From assembly GCA_028706415.1 (NCBI GenBank), contig JAQWBK010000012.1, forward strand, positions 16,210-24,302: a stretch of 8,093 nt of DNA. The letters run 5' to 3'. The notes under the pieces were generated by a model. It was not told where the DNA came from and did no database searches. It saw only the letters and a program-made list of their open reading frames with translations. The stretch is from Oscillospiraceae bacterium. Its GTDB lineage: Bacteria > Bacillota > Clostridia > Oscillospirales > Acutalibacteraceae. Of the stretch, positions 6,796-8,093 are shown piece by piece. Each line of letters begins with the position of its first letter. Position 1 is the first letter of the stretch. The translations under genes were made by a program, and so were the position numbers.

Positions 6796-7501
6796 TCTTT
6801 TTCCACCTTTTTTTCCTATAGCTCTTATAATATAAAGCCATACCATATAAAACATAGCAAGCACAAACTGCCGCATAAGCAACAATTGTTTCTGCATTCA
6901 AAACGATCTCTTTTTGGAGTACGGAATTTGCATTAACCAGACAATGGACAAGCATACATGGGAAAATGCTGTCCGTCTTAACGGTTATTATTACAAAAGC
7001 AAAACTAATCGAAATCGCATAAACCACCTGTACCAGGGTGGCATAAAAATCCCCTCCGGAAATCATATTCAGGAAATGAAATCCCCCGAATATTATCGAA
7101 TTAGTCACAGCGGTCAACAGGATGCTTTTGCGAAAAAAATGTGACAACAAAACTAATAAGTACCCGCGAAATAATAATTCTTCACTGATGGCTGTAAAAA
7201 TCACGGTCATCAGATACCAAATGCTGGGAGATGCTACACTCTTTAGCGGCAAAAAAAATAAAAGACATATATTCATGATCGGTAAAATCAATAACGGGAG
7301 TGTTATAATCCAGCTTTTTGTTGAAGGAAGTTTGATACGCCATAAATTCGCTTTCTTGTTCTTTAACAAAACAATGAAGCACCCGCACAAAAAAATAAAC
7401 AACGCAAAGGCTGTAATCTTGTGTGGAGAACCGATTTGAATGGACATTTTTTCCGCAACCGAATATATGATACCGTATCCGATGCTCCAAAAAATAATCA
7501 T
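6779..7501 (-). CDS. CPBP-family intramembrane metalloprotease (Abi/Rce1-like)
   Basis: This 240-aa polytopic membrane protein has about seven helices. All three family motifs are present: SEELLFR (E107, E108, R112), FGGFH (H142) and HCLVN (H186, N190). These line the intramembrane active site of Rce1-type proteases, so the protein is probably catalytically competent. In Gram-positives such proteins are linked to bacteriocin self-immunity, surface-protein processing and cell-envelope loci; the substrate here is unknown. It is first in the operon, and its stop overlaps the next start by 17 bp. The ATG at 7501 is the only standard start in frame before an upstream TAG. Its ribosome binding site is poor: GGAG lies 13 nt away. 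A start at 7447 (M19) has a weak GGAAAA but would cut the first helix. The C-terminus is strongly basic (KSYRKKRWKK), which fits an inside location. Confidence 0.88.
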   Translation of the reverse strand: MIIFWSIGYGIIYSVAEKMSIQIGSPHKITAFALFIFLCGCFIVLLKNKKANLWRIKLPSTKSWIITLPLLILPIMNICLLFFLPLKSVASPSIWYLMTVIFTAISEELLFRGYLLVLLSHFFRKSILLTAVTNSIIFGGFHFLNMISGGDFYATLVQVVYAISISFAFVIITVKTDSIFPCMLVHCLVNANSVLQKEIVLNAETIVAYAAVCACYVLYGMALYYKSYRKKRWKKNETLH

Positions 7502-7565
7502 GAAAGTATAAAATCTCCGATTTTCTGCATTGTTCTATACGAATGTCTATTACATTTCATGGTAC

Positions 7566-7594
7566 ACTATATATTATTTTTATACAAAAATCAA
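7566..7594 (-). promoter_or_regulatory. Candidate promoter of the CPBP/glycerophosphotransferase/fusion operon
   Basis: On the minus strand TTGATT (7594-7589) is separated by 17 nt from TATAGT (7571-7566), with a TATA-rich spacer. A start near 7559 would give a 5' leader of about 58 nt. No other promoter-like pair is obvious between it and the CPBP gene, and the downstream genes are packed too tightly to need their own. Confidence 0.6.
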
Positions 7595-7725
7595 GAGAAG
7601 GTAGAAAAAGTTACCATATCGGAATATTAGGGTGAAATATGGCGATTTTGTAGCACCTGCCCATTATCTTCTTCTAATTTTTTGCTTTTGCTTTGATGTC
7701 ATTTTTTCCCTTTATTAATCTACGA

Positions 7726-7819
7726 ATAATTGATACAAATTGCTGCTATATTTTTGATTAGCATAATATGATTTAAAATAATAAAGTAAAGCATTCGACA
7801 TTTATTTATGTCGAATGCT
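7726..7819. repeat. Repeat B, copy 2 (94-bp direct repeat)
   Basis: Direct copy of 2439-2532 with 89 of 94 positions identical. It ends in the hairpin AGCATTCGACAT / ATGTCGAATGCT (7790-7801, 7808-7819) with loop TTATTT. Unlike copy 1 the arms do not extend beyond 12 bp. On the minus strand the stem is followed by TTTACTTTATTATTTT, a loose T-rich tract, so terminator activity in that direction is possible, though no minus-strand gene feeds into it. Confidence 0.85.
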
Positions 7820-7863
7820 AACGAATATAATAAACAGCAACCTGAAATTTTCATAAGAAAACT

Positions 7864-7894
7864 CGTATATTCGAGAGTTTTAAACAGATACTAT
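7864..7894 (+). promoter_or_regulatory. Candidate forespore (sigma-G/sigma-F type) promoter of spoVT
   Basis: CGTATA (7864-7869) fits the sigma-G -35 pattern YGHATR, and GATACTAT (7887-7894) fits the -10 pattern CAHWHTAH at all but the first base, with a 17-nt spacer. spoVT is sigma-G controlled in Bacillus subtilis, which makes the match meaningful. No good sigma-A pair is seen in this leader. The -35 sits in a small inverted repeat (CTCG-TATATT-CGAG, 7862-7875). The match is suggestive only. Confidence 0.45.
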
Positions 7895-7905
7895 TCTCGT
7901 GAAAT

Positions 7906-7987
7906 TTACCGTAAAAGTATAAAAAAATGACGAAATGAAGTTTTTTCTTTTTGCTACGGTAAAAGCCGCGTGCCGCCCTACGCACGC
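7906..7987 (+). other. Hairpin-rich leader of spoVT
   Basis: TTACCGTA (7906-7913) is the exact complement of TACGGTAA (7955-7962) across a 41-nt A/T-rich loop. It is followed by a GC-rich hairpin GCGTGC/GCACGC (7968-7973, 7982-7987) with an 8-nt loop, ending about 20 nt before the ribosome binding site. This could affect stability or translation of the spoVT message. It does not match a riboswitch class I recognise. Confidence 0.45.
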
Positions 7988-8006
7988 TGTACAACCGAAA
8001 TAATAT

Positions 8007-8013
8007 GGAGGAA
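8007..8013 (+). promoter_or_regulatory. spoVT ribosome binding site
   Basis: GGAGGAA ends 6 nt before the ATG at 8020 (8 nt from the GGAGG core). This is a consensus Shine-Dalgarno sequence that fixes the start of the partial gene. Confidence 0.85.
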
Positions 8014-8019
8014 TTTCTG

Positions 8020-8093
8020 ATGAAAGCCACAGGAATAGTAAGACGAATCGACGACTTAGGCAGGGTAGTTATTCCAAAGGAAATTCGCCGAAC
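8020..8093 (+). CDS. spoVT: Stage V sporulation protein T, AbrB-family regulator (5' part only)
   Basis: Only 24 full codons are in the window; the gene runs off the right edge. They encode MKATGIVRRIDDLGRVVIPK followed by EIRR, the swapped-hairpin (SpoVT-AbrB) DNA-binding domain. The wording MKATG...RRIDDLGRVVIPKEIRR fits SpoVT better than AbrB, which typically reads MKSTGIVRKVDELGRVVIP. SpoVT is a forespore transcription regulator acting with sigma-G and tuning spore-coat and germination genes. The C-terminal GAF-like half that would separate SpoVT from a short AbrB paralogue lies outside the window. It is transcribed divergently from the neighbouring operon. Confidence 0.85.
   Translation, partial: MKATGIVRRIDDLGRVVIPKEIRR

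Larger units (their letters stand above)
7595..8019. other. Gene-free region between operon promoter and spoVT
   Basis: This 425-base stretch separates the divergent operon and spoVT. It contains repeat B copy 2 (7726-7819), a candidate sporulation promoter (7864-7894) and a structured leader (7906-7987). Positions 7595-7725 hold nothing recognisable: every frame is broken within a few dozen codons. No tRNA or other RNA gene is visible. Confidence 0.6.

Noticed and set aside
6796..6897. Longer glycerophosphotransferase reading from the ATG at 6897 with 34 extra residues.
   Set aside because: It would overlap the CPBP gene by 119 bp. The extra residues read as the frame-shifted shadow of the CPBP C-terminus, and the ATG at 6795 has a good ribosome binding site.
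7564..7579. The CPBP promoter region carries ACACTATATATT, identical to one side of the nrdJ NrdR box.
   Set aside because: The other half (ATTT) does not match the box, no paired site lies 31-32 bp away, and the operon has no nucleotide-metabolism gene. An AT-rich -10 region can produce this by chance.
7664..7702. A 12-codon basic minus-strand frame (MTSKQKQKIRRR) preceded by AAGGGAAAAA.
   Set aside because: The start recalls YhbY-type RNA-binding proteins, but the frame stops after 12 codons and no continuation exists in other frames. It is too short to call a gene or a pseudogene.

Overview
The window looks like a low-to-mid GC, endospore-forming Firmicute, most likely a clostridial anaerobe of the Oscillospiraceae/Ruminococcaceae type. 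The evidence is a class II (B12-dependent) ribonucleotide reductase, the first codons of a near-canonical spoVT, Gram-positive style ribosome binding sites, sigma-A-like promoters, and a teichoic-acid-type glycerophosphotransferase. The taxonomic call is an inference, not a search result.

Layout. Positions 36-2291 (minus) hold nrdJ, the adenosylcobalamin-dependent ribonucleotide reductase. Its promoter (TTGACA-17-TACAAT) lies at 2373-2401, and a strong NrdR box covers the -10 element. Positions 2402-2773 are a gene-free junction holding one copy of a 94-bp repeat (B1) with a 22-bp-arm palindrome, a second copy of a repeat (A2) whose other copy abuts the nrdJ stop codon, and a probable terminator. 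Positions 2774-7501 (minus) are a compact three-gene operon: a CPBP-family intramembrane protease, a CDP-glycerol glycerophosphotransferase-like protein, and a 924-residue fusion of a YidC/Oxa1-like domain to an extracellular alkaline-phosphatase/sulfatase (LTA-synthase-like) domain. These genes overlap by 17 bp and are separated by 2 bp. Positions 7595-8019 are gene-free and hold the second copy of the 94-bp repeat (B2), a candidate forespore promoter and a hairpin-rich leader. spoVT starts at 8020 on the plus strand and runs off the window.

How the parts fit. The operon has the shape of a surface-glycopolymer module. The glycerophosphotransferase would add polyol-phosphate units at the inner membrane face. 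The fusion would place a metal-dependent phospho-transfer or hydrolysis domain on the outer face. The CPBP protein is a polytopic protease-like partner. The operon is AT-richer by eye than nrdJ and is bracketed by direct repeats 89/94 identical, so it may be an acquired or mobile cassette inserted between housekeeping (nrdJ) and sporulation (spoVT) genes. The YidC-phosphotransferase fusion, with the usual groove arginine apparently replaced by asparagine, is the most interesting item.
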